64,000 nt of DNA from Blautia sp. An249 (GCF_002159835.1 NZ_NFJL01000008.1:62001-126000), one strand, 5' to 3'; counted from the first letter of the stretch, positions 8,431-17,222 are shown. The notes: generated by a model not told the origin, from the letters alone. Made by a program: numbers and translations.

Positions 8431-8681
8431 TTAAAAGAACGGTAACGATTAATTTATCTACAGGGTTAGAGGCAAGACCTGTTGCACAGCTGGTACAAGT
8501 GGCAAGTCAGTTTACAAGTGAGATTTATGTAGAAATCGGCCGGAAAAAAGTAAATGCGAAAAGCATAATGGGAATGATGACACTGGGACTTGACACCGGA
8601 GAAGAAATCACTCTTTCAGCCAACGGACAGGATGAGCAGGATGCCATGGACAGCATGGAGAAATTTCTGCGGGTACAGTAA
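8427..8681 (+). CDS. Crh-like HPr paralogue with Glu at position 15
   Basis: HPr-fold protein of 84 residues. True HPr carries a phosphorylatable His15 in GLHARPA; here the site reads GLEARPV, so residue 15 is Glu and PTS phosphotransfer should be impossible. Ser46 (KSIMGMM), the target of HPr kinase, is kept. In B. subtilis the gene after whiA is crh, whose product has Gln15 and works only as a CcpA co-regulator through Ser46-P. This protein is probably the equivalent. Translationally coupled to whiA by an ATGA overlap. Confidence 0.88.
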   Translation: MIKRTVTINLSTGLEARPVAQLVQVASQFTSEIYVEIGRKKVNAKSIMGMMTLGLDTGEEITLSANGQDEQDAMDSMEKFLRVQ

Positions 8682-8715
8682 TCGGATTCCTTTCAAATAA
8701 AAGAGAGAACATAAG

Positions 8716-8752
8716 AAACAGGCTGCTGAGTTTTCAGCAGCCTGTTTTTTTT
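8716..8752. terminator. Shared terminator between crh-like and PAP2 genes
   Basis: A perfect 14-bp stem (8716-8729 with 8734-8747) around the loop GTTT is followed by further T residues to 8752. On the plus strand it ends the murB-crh unit. It also covers the stop codon of the convergent PAP2 gene (8734-8736). Confidence 0.88.
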
Positions 8753-9642
8753 CCAATTTTCCCCGGGGTAAACCGGGTGAACAAAGCCGGATAAAGACCC
8801 GTAATCCACAGAATCACCAGAAAATAACGAAAATAGTGGGAAATAAGGGCTGTTCCCAGGACAACCTTCAATCCCTCCTGAAGGAGAACGGTAACGGCAA
8901 TTCCCAAAAGGAAACGGAAAATCCGTCCTCTCACATCGCCTGGAAGAGAAAAACGAATCCAGGTTCGTTCCCAGTAAAAACCCAGGGCAAATCCGGCGCC
9001 CGCTCCCGCGGCCTTGATGCAGTCTTCGGCGTAAACAGTTTCCAATGTGCCGACAGAAAGCAGGAATACGGTATAAGCGACCAGAAGAAGGGACAGAACA
9101 ACCAGGAGAACGCCCAGAATTCGGTCCGGGAGAAAGAAGGTATCTTTCTCGTAGAAAAAACGGTAGAAAAACCAGGAAACAAAAAGAGCCAGCGCCATGG
9201 AAACAAGAACATCCCGGGGTGTATGGCAGCCCAGATACATACGGGAGAAGCCCACAAGGAGCACCAACAGGAAACAGAGAGTTTTCAGAAGTTTCCTGCC
9301 CAAAAAGAAGCCAAGGGTGGAAAATAAAGTAGTCCCGCTCTGGGTATGTCCGCTGGGAAAGGAATATCCGGTAGCGGCGTCTACAGCCGAGGAAACCGGA
9401 TGGAAAGAGGGATCCAGTATCCAGGGACGGGGAACACGGAAGGTGATTTTTAATCCCTGGGCGGCCAGACCGGAAACAAAGTAGGAAAAGCCAAGGGTGT
9501 AAGCCAGCTTTTTGTTCTGACACCAGTAGAGCCAGCAGATAACTGCAACCACAAAAAGTTCCTGTCCCAGATAAGTTACTGACTGAAAAAAGACGTTCAG
9601 AAAAGCACAGCGGTGCTGTTCCAGAAATATAAGAAAATCCAT
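8734..9642 (-). CDS. Membrane phosphatase of the PAP2 family
   Basis: Polytopic membrane protein of 302 residues with the PAP2 acid-phosphatase motifs: a KITFRVPRPW segment (motif 1-like), GYSFPSGHTQSG with the catalytic histidine (motif 2), and YLGCHTPRDVLVS (motif 3). Such enzymes remove phosphate from undecaprenyl pyrophosphate or phosphatidate; the substrate cannot be read from the sequence. The extra C-terminal hydrophobic region (about residues 170-300) makes it longer than minimal PAP2 proteins. RBS on the minus strand is ACAGGAGG. Confidence 0.87.
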   Translation of the reverse strand: MDFLIFLEQHRCAFLNVFFQSVTYLGQELFVVAVICWLYWCQNKKLAYTLGFSYFVSGLAAQGLKITFRVPRPWILDPSFHPVSSAVDAATGYSFPSGHTQSGTTLFSTLGFFLGRKLLKTLCFLLVLLVGFSRMYLGCHTPRDVLVSMALALFVSWFFYRFFYEKDTFFLPDRILGVLLVVLSLLLVAYTVFLLSVGTLETVYAEDCIKAAGAGAGFALGFYWERTWIRFSLPGDVRGRIFRFLLGIAVTVLLQEGLKVVLGTALISHYFRYFLVILWITGLYPALFTRFTPGKIGKKTGC

Positions 9643-9674
9643 TTGAAACCTCCTGTCACAATAGGAATAGATTT

Positions 9675-9703
9675 ATTATAAAGGCAGTTTTCAGGGAAAA
9701 CAA
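9675..9703 (-). promoter_or_regulatory. Sigma-A promoter of the PAP2 gene
   Basis: Read on the minus strand: TTGTTT (9703-9698), 17 bases, then perfect TATAAT (9680-9675), about 30 bases upstream of the PAP2 start. Confidence 0.65.
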
Positions 9704-9724
9704 GGAATAAATTGAAATTTAGAG

Positions 9725-9753
9725 TGTACAGAAAAGGATTTAAATGTTAAAAT
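9725..9753 (+). promoter_or_regulatory. Putative promoter of the signal-peptidase-like gene
   Basis: TGTACA at 9725-9730 and TAAAAT at 9748-9753, 17 bases apart. A small hairpin (CGTTC/GAACG) follows in the leader near 9760-9780. Confidence 0.45.
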
Positions 9754-9825
9754 AGAACCGTTCCTGAAAAAACAGAACGAATGGAAACATGAAAACAGAG
9801 AATACAAAAGCAAGGAGCGTCTGAG

Positions 9826-10902
9826 ATGTCAAGATTTTTGAAATTTATTGTTCACCTTGTAATTATATGTACCATTTTGGATGTGGTAGCGCTTGCAGTA
9901 CCGCCGTTTGTGGGCATTAAAACCAATGTGGTGGATGATTCTTATACGGAAAGCAACTTACCTACCGGATCGGTCACCTATTCCCAGAGTATGCAGGCCG
10001 GTGAAGTGCAGCCGGGAGACGCTATTCTGGTTCAGGAAGGGACGACCATATACCGCTATCAGGTAAAGGAGCTGAATCAGGAAGATGAGACTTATACAGT
10101 GGAAAACACGCTGACTTCCAGTGGGGAGACCACGGTGGTATCTTCCAAGGGCACCATTGAAAAAGTGATTATTACCATAGGGTATATCGGTTATCTGCTT
10201 GTGGCTGTTCAAAGTGTGGAAGGCATGATTGTCCTGGGACTGGGCATTCTGTTTCTGATTATTCTTTATGTGATTGCGGAGCTTTGGAGAAAAGAGCCGA
10301 AAGAGTCTGAAGAAGAGGAGGAGAAAACAGAAGAGACCGAAGAACTCCAGTTGAGTAAGAAAGAACGGAAGAAAAGAGAGAAAGAACAGGCACGTCTGGC
10401 AAAAGAAGAGAGCAAAAGAGAAAGAAAAGAAGAGAAAAACCGAAAGAAAGAAGAAAAGAAACATAAGAAGGTTAAGACGGGCGGATTCATTGATGAAATC
10501 TATGAAGAAGATCTGGATCTGGAACATGCTCCGGCTGCAGAAGTGGAGACACCGGTATATGAGCAGGCCGCAGCCAGCGAAGCCCATGAGGAACTGAAAA
10601 AAGAGATTGCGGCAGCAACCGCAGAAGAAACCGAAGAACCAGGACAGCCTGCAGCGCAGCCGGTATCCGGCGAGACGGCAGAAACATCCGGGGAAGTAAT
10701 GGAGAATGAGAAAGAGGCAGAACCGGAAATGGAAGAGACGGTAGAGATCAGAAAAATGGCAATTCCCCTGTACAGTAAAGAGGAACTTTCCAAAAAGGCA
10801 AAAGCCGAGGGAGACAATCCCGTCCTGATGGAAGATAAAGAACTGGGCGTAACACTTTTTGATTATTCAGAGATTATCGCCGGAAAGAAAGAAGAGGAAT
10901 AG
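9826..10902 (+). CDS. Signal peptidase I-like membrane protein, apparently inactive, with a long charged tail
   Basis: Protein of 358 residues with a membrane helix at about 6-27, an extracytoplasmic domain at 30-120 and a second helix at about 134-154. The domain follows the layout of SipW/ER-type signal peptidases (LPTGSVTYSQ..QPGDAILVQ..YRYQVKE..SSKGT..GYIGYLL). However, the catalytic SGSM serine motif and the usual His are missing, so it should not cut signal peptides. Residues 155-225 are a Lys/Glu-rich, probably helical cytoplasmic stretch, then an acidic disordered tail. Role unknown; a scaffold or pseudoenzyme is possible. RBS AAGGAG at 9812-9817. Confidence 0.7.
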   Translation: MSRFLKFIVHLVIICTILDVVALAVPPFVGIKTNVVDDSYTESNLPTGSVTYSQSMQAGEVQPGDAILVQEGTTIYRYQVKELNQEDETYTVENTLTSSGETTVVSSKGTIEKVIITIGYIGYLLVAVQSVEGMIVLGLGILFLIILYVIAELWRKEPKESEEEEEKTEETEELQLSKKERKKREKEQARLAKEESKRERKEEKNRKKEEKKHKKVKTGGFIDEIYEEDLDLEHAPAAEVETPVYEQAAASEAHEELKKEIAAATAEETEEPGQPAAQPVSGETAETSGEVMENEKEAEPEMEETVEIRKMAIPLYSKEELSKKAKAEGDNPVLMEDKELGVTLFDYSEIIAGKKEEE

Positions 10903-10928
10903 GAAGAATTCCTTCTATATTAATAGGA

Positions 10929-10957
10929 AGAGATGCTTCGTGGAGGCATCTCTTTTT
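10929..10957 (+). terminator. Rho-independent terminator after the signal-peptidase-like gene
   Basis: AGAGATGC/GCATCTCT arms extended by three more pairs around a GTG loop (10929-10953), followed by a run of T residues. Confidence 0.85.
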
Positions 10958-10958
10958 T

Positions 10959-11206
10959 ATGTAATAGGAAATTCCGTCGGATTTCCTATTACATAAAAAT
11001 CGCTCCGCTGTGGATGCGACCAGATGCATGTGGAATTATGACTGCCTGCGGCAGTCTGCATCTGGCGCGCAAAGAGTACAAGTCCCTCATGAGTGAGGGA
11101 TATAGGGAGTTGAAGAGGACTTGTCCTCTTTGTTCTATCATAGGATTAAGGTGTCAAAAGCCTCTTATGGAATTATGAAGCCCTTGCTGAACAGACACCT
11201 TAATCC
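10959..11206. repeat. Cluster of long inverted repeats, possible non-coding mobile repeat element
   Basis: Four hairpins lie in a row with no credible gene. A: 10959-10976 with 10978-10994 (14 bp perfect plus 3). B: 11020-11028 with 11057-11065, enclosing 11040-11046 with 11050-11056. C: 11071-11085 with 11117-11131, enclosing CCCTCA/TGAGGG. D: 11143-11155 with 11194-11206 (13 bp perfect). The 14-mer starting hairpin A recurs at 29527-29540, in both cases directly after a terminator T-run. This looks like a palindromic interspersed repeat or its remnant. Alternatively it could be a structured RNA. Confidence 0.6.
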
Positions 11207-11241
11207 GATTACGAAAAAAATACAAAAAGTAAAAAAAGTCC

Positions 11242-11270
11242 TTGCATTTCTGGAAAACTTTGTGTATACT
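11242..11270 (+). promoter_or_regulatory. Strong sigma-A promoter of the S10 operon
   Basis: TTGCAT at 11242-11247 and TATACT at 11265-11270 with a 17-base spacer. It drives the long ribosomal operon starting with rpsJ, leaving a leader of about 225 nt. Confidence 0.88.
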
Positions 11271-11276
11271 CTTAAG

Positions 11277-11490
11277 TGCTGTGGCATGATAGCAATGAAG
11301 CGTGAGGTTGCTGCCTGAAAATGGCAGGTTTTCCGTGGAGCGAATGTCAAGTTAGGAAACTGACGACAAGTCACTGTACAAGTTCATTAGAAACTGCTTT
11401 TGATAAGCAGGATGTGTGTAAGAGTTTAAGACACACACGGAGATGTGTACAGTCACCGCTTGTCGTACTGATAATTAGTGCGAAAAGGAG
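11277..11490 (+). promoter_or_regulatory. Structured 5' leader of the S10 operon (putative ribosomal-protein-responsive RNA)
   Basis: Hairpin CTGCC/GGCAG at 11311-11327, then a nested junction: ACGACAAG 11363-11370 with CTTGTCGT 11459-11466; ACTGTACA 11373-11380 with TGTACAGT 11446-11453. Inside it are CTGCTT 11394-11399 with AAGCAG 11405-11410 and TGTGTGT 11413-11419 with ACACACA 11431-11437. Such a fold before rpsJ is where autogenous control by a ribosomal protein is expected (L4 in E. coli). Ligand not proven. RBS AAGGAGG follows at 11485-11491. Confidence 0.75.
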
Positions 11491-11502
11491 GCGACTTTTT
11501 TT

Positions 11503-11820
11503 ATGGCAAGTCAAGTAATGAGAATTACACTGAAAGCGTATGATCATCAATTAGTAGATGCATCAGCAGCAAAGATTATTGAAACTGTAAAAAAGAACGG
11601 AGCAATGGTGAGCGGACCGGTACCTCTTCCTACTAAGAAGGAAGTAGTAACTATCTTAAGAGCGGTTCATAAATACAAAGACTCCAGAGAACAGTTTGAA
11701 CAGAGAACTCACAAGAGACTGATTGATATTTTAACACCAACCCAGAAAACAGTTGATGCATTATCCAGACTGGAAATGCCGGCAGGTGTTCATATCGACA
11801 TTAAAATGAAAACGAAATAA
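11503..11820 (+). CDS. rpsJ: 30S ribosomal protein S10 (uS10)
   Basis: S10 of 105 residues, a head protein of the 30S subunit that also acts in antitermination with NusB. The sequence [24 protein letters not shown] is characteristic. An in-frame ATG at 11518 exists, but the family usually begins near MASQ, so 11503 is kept despite a spacing of about 12 bases from AAGGAGG. First gene of the S10-spc-alpha supercluster. Confidence 0.97.
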   Translation: MASQVMRITLKAYDHQLVDASAAKIIETVKKNGAMVSGPVPLPTKKEVVTILRAVHKYKDSREQFEQRTHKRLIDILTPTQKTVDALSRLEMPAGVHIDIKMKTK

Positions 11821-11917
11821 ATTTGTGTAACAGGTTTTGCCTTGCCGAAAGGCGGGACGAAACTTCATATAACTATATGATTACCGACAGGTAATCCGCT
11901 ATAAGGAGGAAGAAAGA
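11821..11917 (+). other. rpsJ-rplC spacer with three hairpins
   Basis: The 97-base gap carries a GCC-rich hairpin near 11838-11857, CATAT/ATATG at about 11867-11880, and a perfect GATTACC/GGTAATC hairpin at about 11880-11897, just before the RBS AAGGAGGAAG. It is unusually structured for an intra-operon gap and may be a processing or translational control site. Confidence 0.45.
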
Positions 11918-12550
11918 ATGAAGAAAGCTATTTTAGCTACAAAAGTCGGAATGACCCAGATCTTCAATGAAGAAGGCGCGTTAATCCCTGTAACTGTACT
12001 GCAGGCCGGCCCATGTGTGGTAACTCAGGTAAAGACAGAAGAAAACGATGGATACAGCGCTGTACAGGTTGGTTTTGCTGACAAGAGAGAGAATCTTGTA
12101 AATAAACCGGAAAAAGGACATTTCGATAAAGCAGGCGTTGCTCCGAAGAGATATGTAAAAGAGTTCAGACTGGAAGACGCTGAAAGCTACGAAGTAGGAC
12201 AGGAAATTAAAGTAGACGCTTTTACAGCAGGCGATCACATTGATGCAACTGCTGTTTCCAAAGGTAAAGGATACCAGGGCGCGATTAAGAGACATGGCCA
12301 GTCCAGAGGACCTATGGCTCATGGTTCCAAATATCATCGTCATGCAGGTTCCAACGGCGCTGCATCCGATCCCAGCAAGGTATTTAAAGGAAAGAAAATG
12401 CCGGGACATATGGGACATGTGCAGGTAACTGTTCAGAATCTGGAAGTAGTAAAAGTAGACGCTGAAAACAACTTACTGTTAGTAAAAGGTGCTGTTCCAG
12501 GACCTAAGAAATCTTTAGTAACTATTAAAGAAACAGTAAAGTCCTTATAA
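11918..12550 (+). CDS. rplC: 50S ribosomal protein L3 (uL3)
   Basis: L3 of 210 residues, an early-assembling 50S protein near the peptidyl transferase centre. The family loop [19 protein letters not shown] and the KMPGHMGH segment are present. RBS AAGGAGGAAG directly upstream. It follows rpsJ across a hairpin-rich gap. Confidence 0.97.
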   Translation: MKKAILATKVGMTQIFNEEGALIPVTVLQAGPCVVTQVKTEENDGYSAVQVGFADKRENLVNKPEKGHFDKAGVAPKRYVKEFRLEDAESYEVGQEIKVDAFTAGDHIDATAVSKGKGYQGAIKRHGQSRGPMAHGSKYHRHAGSNGAASDPSKVFKGKKMPGHMGHVQVTVQNLEVVKVDAENNLLLVKGAVPGPKKSLVTIKETVKSL

Positions 12551-12571
12551 TAGGAAAGGAGGAGCACACAG

Positions 12572-13192
12572 ATGGCAAACGTATCTGTTTATAATATGGA
12601 AGGCAATGAAGTGGGCACCATGGAATTAAATGATGCCGTGTTCGGAGCTAAAATTAACGAACATTTGGTTCATCTGGCAGTTGTTCGCCAGCTGGCAAAC
12701 AAACGTCAGGGAACACAGAAAGCGAAAACCCGTTCTGAAGTAAGAGGCGGTGGAAGAAAACCATGGAGACAGAAAGGAACTGGTCATGCAAGACAGGGTT
12801 CTATCCGGGCTCCACAGTGGACAGGCGGCGGAGTTGTATTCGCACCGGTTCCGAGAGATTACGAAGTAAAGATGAATAAGAAAGAAAGAAGAGCTGCTCT
12901 TCGTTCCGTACTTACATCTAAAGTTCAGGATAACAAACTGGTAGTTGTAGACGAACTGAAACTGGATGCAATCAAGACAAAAGAAATGAAAAAAGTTCTG
13001 GAAAATCTGAAAGCAGAGAAAGCGCTTGTTGTTATGGCACAGGATGATCAGAATGTGATTATGTCTGCAAGAAACCTGGCAGGCGTTGAAACTGCAACTA
13101 CAAATACCATCAACGTATACGATGTTCTGAAGCACAGCACTCTGGTACTGACCAAAGACGCTGTTGCATCTATCGAGGAGGTGTACGCATAA
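12572..13192 (+). CDS. rplD: 50S ribosomal protein L4 (uL4)
   Basis: L4 of 206 residues, lining the nascent-chain exit tunnel. The extended loop [20 protein letters not shown] (about residues 51-70) is the tunnel-facing hairpin. In Gammaproteobacteria L4 binds its own operon leader, so it is a candidate for the regulator of the leader at 11277-11490. Its stop overlaps the rplW start by one base (TAATG). Confidence 0.97.
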   Translation: MANVSVYNMEGNEVGTMELNDAVFGAKINEHLVHLAVVRQLANKRQGTQKAKTRSEVRGGGRKPWRQKGTGHARQGSIRAPQWTGGGVVFAPVPRDYEVKMNKKERRAALRSVLTSKVQDNKLVVVDELKLDAIKTKEMKKVLENLKAEKALVVMAQDDQNVIMSARNLAGVETATTNTINVYDVLKHSTLVLTKDAVASIEEVYA

Positions 13193-13491
13193 TGGCAGAT
13201 ATTAAGTATTACGACGTGATTTTAAAACCGGTAATTACAGAAAAAAGTATGGACGCTATGAGCGACAAGAAATATACTTTCTTAGTACATCCGGAAGCAA
13301 ATAAAGCACAGATTAAAGAAGCTGTTGAAAAAATGTTCGAAGGAACAAAAGTAAAATCCGTAAACACCATGAACATGAATGGAAAGAAGAAAAGACGCGG
13401 TATGGTATACGGAAGAACAGCAAAAACCAAAAAAGCCATTGTTGCTTTAACAGAAGACAGCAAGGATATTGAAATCTTCGAGGGACTTTAA
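13192..13491 (+). CDS. rplW: 50S ribosomal protein L23 (uL23)
   Basis: L23 of 99 residues at the tunnel exit, where trigger factor and SRP dock. Signatures: [16 protein letters not shown] and [19 protein letters not shown]. Start overlaps the rplD stop by one base. Confidence 0.97.
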   Translation: MADIKYYDVILKPVITEKSMDAMSDKKYTFLVHPEANKAQIKEAVEKMFEGTKVKSVNTMNMNGKKKRRGMVYGRTAKTKKAIVALTEDSKDIEIFEGL

Positions 13492-13568
13492 GATTCCCCA
13501 GTGGCGGTAAACCGCTGCGGATATATGCTGGAAAGCATGACAGATAATATTCGAAAGGAGAAACAAAA

Positions 13569-14417
13569 ATGGGAATTAAAACCTATAACCCATATACACC
13601 TTCCAGAAGACATATGACTGGTTCTGATTTTTCAGAAGTGACAAAATCAACTCCGGAAAAGTCTCTGGTGGTATCTTTAAAGAAGAACGCCGGCCGTAAC
13701 AATCAGGGTAAAATCACCGTGAGACACCGCGGAGGCGGAAGCAGAAGAAAATACAGAATCATTGATTTTAAAAGAAATAAAAAAGATGGTATTCCGGCAA
13801 CTGTTACAGCTATCGAATACGATCCGAACAGAACAGCAAACATTGCTCTGATCTGCTATGCAGACGGCGAGAAAGCTTATATCCTGGCTCCGGAAGGACT
13901 GAAAGTCGGCGCAAAAGTTATGAGCGGTGCAGAAGCAGAAGTAAGAGTTGGAAACTGCCTGCCTCTGTCAGAAATTCCGGTAGGTACTGTAATCCATAAT
14001 ATTGAACTGTATCCTGGAAAAGGCGGACAGCTGGTTCGTTCTGCAGGAAACGGCGCACAGTTAATGGCAAAAGAAGGTAAGTATGCAACCTTAAGACTTC
14101 CTTCCGGTGAAATGAGAATGGTTCCGATTGTTTGCCGTGCTTCCATCGGCGTTGTTGGAAACGGAGATCACAATCTGGTAAATATCGGTAAAGCAGGACG
14201 TAAACGTCACATGGGTATCCGTCCTACCGTTCGCGGTTCCGTTATGAACCCGAATGACCATCCACACGGTGGTGGTGAAGGAAAGACTGGTATCGGACGT
14301 CCGGGTCCATGTACTCCATGGGGTAAACCTGCTTTAGGTCTGAAGACCAGAAAGAAAAACAAACAGTCCAACAAGCTCATCGTAAGAAGACGCGATGGCA
14401 AAGCATTAGCGAAATAA
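13569..14417 (+). CDS. rplB: 50S ribosomal protein L2 (uL2)
   Basis: L2 of 282 residues, needed for subunit association and peptidyl transferase activity. The conserved [14 protein letters not shown] motif with the key histidine is intact near residues 219-232, followed by a basic C terminus. RBS AAAGGAG upstream. Two small hairpins (near 13508-13525 and 13526-13543) lie in the 77-base gap after rplW. Confidence 0.98.
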   Translation: MGIKTYNPYTPSRRHMTGSDFSEVTKSTPEKSLVVSLKKNAGRNNQGKITVRHRGGGSRRKYRIIDFKRNKKDGIPATVTAIEYDPNRTANIALICYADGEKAYILAPEGLKVGAKVMSGAEAEVRVGNCLPLSEIPVGTVIHNIELYPGKGGQLVRSAGNGAQLMAKEGKYATLRLPSGEMRMVPIVCRASIGVVGNGDHNLVNIGKAGRKRHMGIRPTVRGSVMNPNDHPHGGGEGKTGIGRPGPCTPWGKPALGLKTRKKNKQSNKLIVRRRDGKALAK

Positions 14418-14432
14418 TAAGGAGGGTAAACA

Positions 14433-14711
14433 ATGGCTCGTTCACTGAAAAAAGGACCATTTGCAGATGCAAGCTTACTGAAAAAAGTAGATGCATTAAA
14501 CGCATCCAATGAAAAGACCGTAATCAAGACCTGGTCCCGTCGTTCCACAATCTTCCCGTCATTCGTTGGACATACCATCGCAGTTCATGACGGAAGAAAA
14601 CATGTGCCGGTATATATCACAGAAGATATGGTAGGCCATAAACTGGGTGAGTTCGTAGCAACAAGAACTTACAGAGGACATGGAAAAGACGAAAAGAAAT
14701 CAGGCCGCTAG
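14433..14711 (+). CDS. rpsS: 30S ribosomal protein S19 (uS19)
   Basis: S19 of 92 residues, an S13 partner in the 30S head. Signatures: [20 protein letters not shown] and [31 protein letters not shown] 15 bases after rplB. Confidence 0.97.
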   Translation: MARSLKKGPFADASLLKKVDALNASNEKTVIKTWSRRSTIFPSFVGHTIAVHDGRKHVPVYITEDMVGHKLGEFVATRTYRGHGKDEKKSGR

Positions 14712-14832
14712 AACTGAGACGAAAAAATAGATGCAAGGAGGCACCGCTGCCGCAGCTCTGACTGAAAGTCAGAATGTGGAGGAGGTGCGTATTCCTGCGA
14801 AAAGCAGTCACTATGAAAGGAGGAGCTTTCCG

Positions 14833-15222
14833 ATGGCAAAAGGACATAGAAGCCAGATAAAGAGAGCAAGAAATGAGAATAATAGAGAGACAAGACCATC
14901 TGCGAAATTATCTTACGCAAGAATCTCTGTACAGAAAGCCTGCTACGTATTAGATGTAATCCGTGGCAAAGACGTACAGACAGCGCTTGGTATCCTGACA
15001 TACAATCCCAGATATGCTTCCAGCGTATTAAAGAAACTTCTGGAATCTGCAATTGCAAACGCAGAAAATAACAATGGTATGAATCCGGAGAACCTTTACA
15101 TTGCAGAATGTTATGCAAACAAAGGACCGACAATGAAGAGAATTCAGCCAAGAGCTCAGGGCAGAGCTTACAGAATCGAAAAAAGAACAAGCCATATCAC
15201 GATTGTACTGGATGAAAGATAG
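14833..15222 (+). CDS. rplV: 50S ribosomal protein L22 (uL22)
   Basis: L22 of 129 residues, whose long hairpin reaches the exit tunnel. The frame is open upstream to 14731, but AAAGGAGGA at 14817-14825 and the family start MAKGHRSQIKRARNE select ATG 14833. The C-terminal KGPTMKRIQPRAQGRAYRI motif is typical. The 121-base gap after rpsS holds two extra SD-like runs and a small hairpin, possibly a decayed leader. Confidence 0.96.
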   Translation: MAKGHRSQIKRARNENNRETRPSAKLSYARISVQKACYVLDVIRGKDVQTALGILTYNPRYASSVLKKLLESAIANAENNNGMNPENLYIAECYANKGPTMKRIQPRAQGRAYRIEKRTSHITIVLDER

Positions 15223-15232
15223 GAGGTAGAAC

Positions 15233-15889
15233 ATGGGACAGAAAGTTAACCCACATGGTCTTAGAGTCGGAGTTATTAAAGACTGGGACTCCAAGTGGTA
15301 TGCAGAAGGCGACTTCGCAGACTATTTAGTAGAAGATTACAACATCAGAACTTTCTTAAAGAAGAAATTATACAGCGCAGGTGTTTCCAAGATTGAAATC
15401 GAAAGAGCATCTGATCGTGTGAAAGTGATTATTTATACAGCAAAACCGGGTATCGTTATTGGTAAAGGCGGTTCCGAAATTGAAAAAGTAAAAGCAGAAT
15501 TACAGAAATACACAGACAAAAAACTGATCGTAGACATCAAAGAAGTAAAGAGACCGGACAGAGACGCTCAGTTAGTAGCAGAAAATATTGCACTTCAGCT
15601 TGAAAACCGTATTTCTTTCCGTCGTGCAATGAAATCCACCATGTCCAGAACCATGAAAGCAGGAGCAAAAGGTATTAAGACTGCAGTATCCGGACGTCTG
15701 GGCGGTGCAGATATGGCGCGTACAGAATTTTACAGTGAAGGAAACATCCCTCTGCAGACACTCCGCGCAGATATTGATTATGGTTTCGCTGAAGCAGATA
15801 CCACCTATGGCAAGGTTGGTGTAAAAGCGTGGATCTATAATGGTGAAGTACTTCCAACAAAAGGAGCTAAGGAAGGGAGCGATAAATAA
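15233..15889 (+). CDS. rpsC: 30S ribosomal protein S3 (uS3)
   Basis: S3 of 218 residues at the mRNA entry site with helicase function. The KH domain contains the loop [13 protein letters not shown]. The C-terminal domain shows [13 protein letters not shown]. Its TAA stop overlaps the rplP ATG by one base. Confidence 0.97.
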   Translation: MGQKVNPHGLRVGVIKDWDSKWYAEGDFADYLVEDYNIRTFLKKKLYSAGVSKIEIERASDRVKVIIYTAKPGIVIGKGGSEIEKVKAELQKYTDKKLIVDIKEVKRPDRDAQLVAENIALQLENRISFRRAMKSTMSRTMKAGAKGIKTAVSGRLGGADMARTEFYSEGNIPLQTLRADIDYGFAEADTTYGKVGVKAWIYNGEVLPTKGAKEGSDK

Positions 15890-16326
15890 TGTTAATGCCA
15901 AAAAGAGTAAAACGTCGTAAACAATTCCGTGGATCCATGAGAGGAAAAGCTTTAAGAGGCAATAAAATCAACTATGGTGAGTACGGTCTTGTTGCAGCAG
16001 AGCCATGCTGGATTAAATCAAATCAGATTGAAGCAGCACGTATTGCAATGACCCGTTATATCAAACGTGGCGGAAAAGTTTGGATTAAAATATTCCCAGA
16101 TAAACCAGTTACAGCAAAACCGGCAGAAACACGTATGGGTTCCGGTAAAGGTACTTTAGAGTACTGGGTAGCAGTAGTAAAACCGGGACGCGTAATGTTC
16201 GAAATCGCAGGTGTTCCCGAAGCAACCGCACGCGAAGCTTTACGTCTTGCAATGCATAAGTTACCCTGCAAATGTAAAATCGTTTCTCGTGCAGACTTAG
16301 AAGGCGGTGATAACAGTGAAAATTAA
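15889..16326 (+). CDS. rplP: 50S ribosomal protein L16 (uL16)
   Basis: L16 of 145 residues, located by the A-site tRNA elbow. Signatures: [15 protein letters not shown] and [21 protein letters not shown]. The 3' end overlaps the rpmC start by 11 bases. Confidence 0.97.
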   Translation: MLMPKRVKRRKQFRGSMRGKALRGNKINYGEYGLVAAEPCWIKSNQIEAARIAMTRYIKRGGKVWIKIFPDKPVTAKPAETRMGSGKGTLEYWVAVVKPGRVMFEIAGVPEATAREALRLAMHKLPCKCKIVSRADLEGGDNSEN

Positions 16327-16519
16327 TAAATTTGTAGAAGATTTAAGAAGCAAATCAGCTACAGAATTGAATCAGGAATTAGTAGCTGCTAAAAAGGAAC
16401 TCTTTAATTTGAGATTTCAGAATGCAACCAACCAGTTGGACAATACCAGCAGAATCAAAGAGGTTCGTAAAAATATTGCCAGAATTCAGACCGTAATCGC
16501 TCAAAAAGCTGCTGAATAA
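16316..16519 (+). CDS. rpmC: 50S ribosomal protein L29 (uL29)
   Basis: L29 of 67 residues, a helical hairpin near the tunnel exit. GTG codons at 16307 and 16316 are both in frame. AAGGCGGTG at 16301-16309 fits GTG 16316, giving the usual short N terminus ([17 protein letters not shown]). It begins inside rplP, which suggests coupling. Confidence 0.92.
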   Translation: MKINKFVEDLRSKSATELNQELVAAKKELFNLRFQNATNQLDNTSRIKEVRKNIARIQTVIAQKAAE

Positions 16520-16575
16520 AAAAGCTGGCAAAGGCAGGAAAGTATGCCGGAAAATATCATAAGGAGGCAAATCTC

Positions 16576-16830
16576 GTGGAAAGAAATCTGAGAAAAACCC
16601 GTGTGGGTAAGGTAGTCAGCAATAAAATGGAAAAAACCATCGTTGTTGCCATTGAAGACCATGTAAAGCATCCTCTTTACAAGAAAATCGTAAAGAGAAC
16701 GTATAAATTAAAAGCTCATGATGAAAACAATGAGTGCAATATTGGTGATACCGTAAAAGTTATGGAGACAAGACCTTTATCCAAAGACAAGAGATGGAGA
16801 CTTGTAGAAGTTGTAGAGAAAGTGAAATAA
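16576..16830 (+). CDS. rpsQ: 30S ribosomal protein S17 (uS17)
   Basis: S17 of 84 residues, OB-fold, a primary 16S rRNA binder. GTG start at 16576 after AAGGAGG. Signatures: [20 protein letters not shown] and [17 protein letters not shown]. Confidence 0.96.
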   Translation: MERNLRKTRVGKVVSNKMEKTIVVAIEDHVKHPLYKKIVKRTYKLKAHDENNECNIGDTVKVMETRPLSKDKRWRLVEVVEKVK

Positions 16831-16843
16831 GGAGGAAACCAGT

Positions 16844-17212
16844 ATGATTCAGCAGGAAACGAGACTGAAAGTTGCCGACAACACTGGTGCAAAAGAAATC
16901 CTTTGTATTCGTGTTATGGGCGGCTCTACAAGAAGATATGCAAGCATTGGCGATACCATCGTTGCTACTGTTAAAGATGCAACACCAGGAGGCGTTGTAA
17001 AAAAAGGCGACGTTGTAAAGGCAGTTGTTGTACGTACAGTAAAGGGAACACGCCGTAAAGACGGTTCTTACATCAAATTTGATGAGAATGCTGCCGTTAT
17101 CATAAAAGACGACTTAACTCCGAGAGGAACACGTATCTTTGGACCAGTTGCCAGAGAGCTTCGTGAAAAGAAATTCATGAAAATCGTGTCCTTAGCTCCG
17201 GAAGTATTATAG
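16844..17212 (+). CDS. rplN: 50S ribosomal protein L14 (uL14)
   Basis: L14 of 122 residues at the subunit interface (bridge B8). Signatures: [19 protein letters not shown] and [30 protein letters not shown]. Confidence 0.97.
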   Translation: MIQQETRLKVADNTGAKEILCIRVMGGSTRRYASIGDTIVATVKDATPGGVVKKGDVVKAVVVRTVKGTRRKDGSYIKFDENAAVIIKDDLTPRGTRIFGPVARELREKKFMKIVSLAPEVL

Positions 17213-17222
17213 GAGGGTGCGT

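Noticed and set aside
8836-9484. Plus-strand open frames opposite the PAP2 gene
   Set aside because: They are antisense shadows of a well-supported gene, with basic low-complexity products and no RBS.
10933-11518. Short open frames in the hairpin-rich region and S10 leader
   Set aside because: They run through inverted repeats and the promoter, have no RBS and no recognisable protein features.
14731-14832. A leader peptide or extended rplV N terminus
   Set aside because: The family start and strong RBS at 14817-14825 fit ATG 14833. The upstream codons do not resemble L22.
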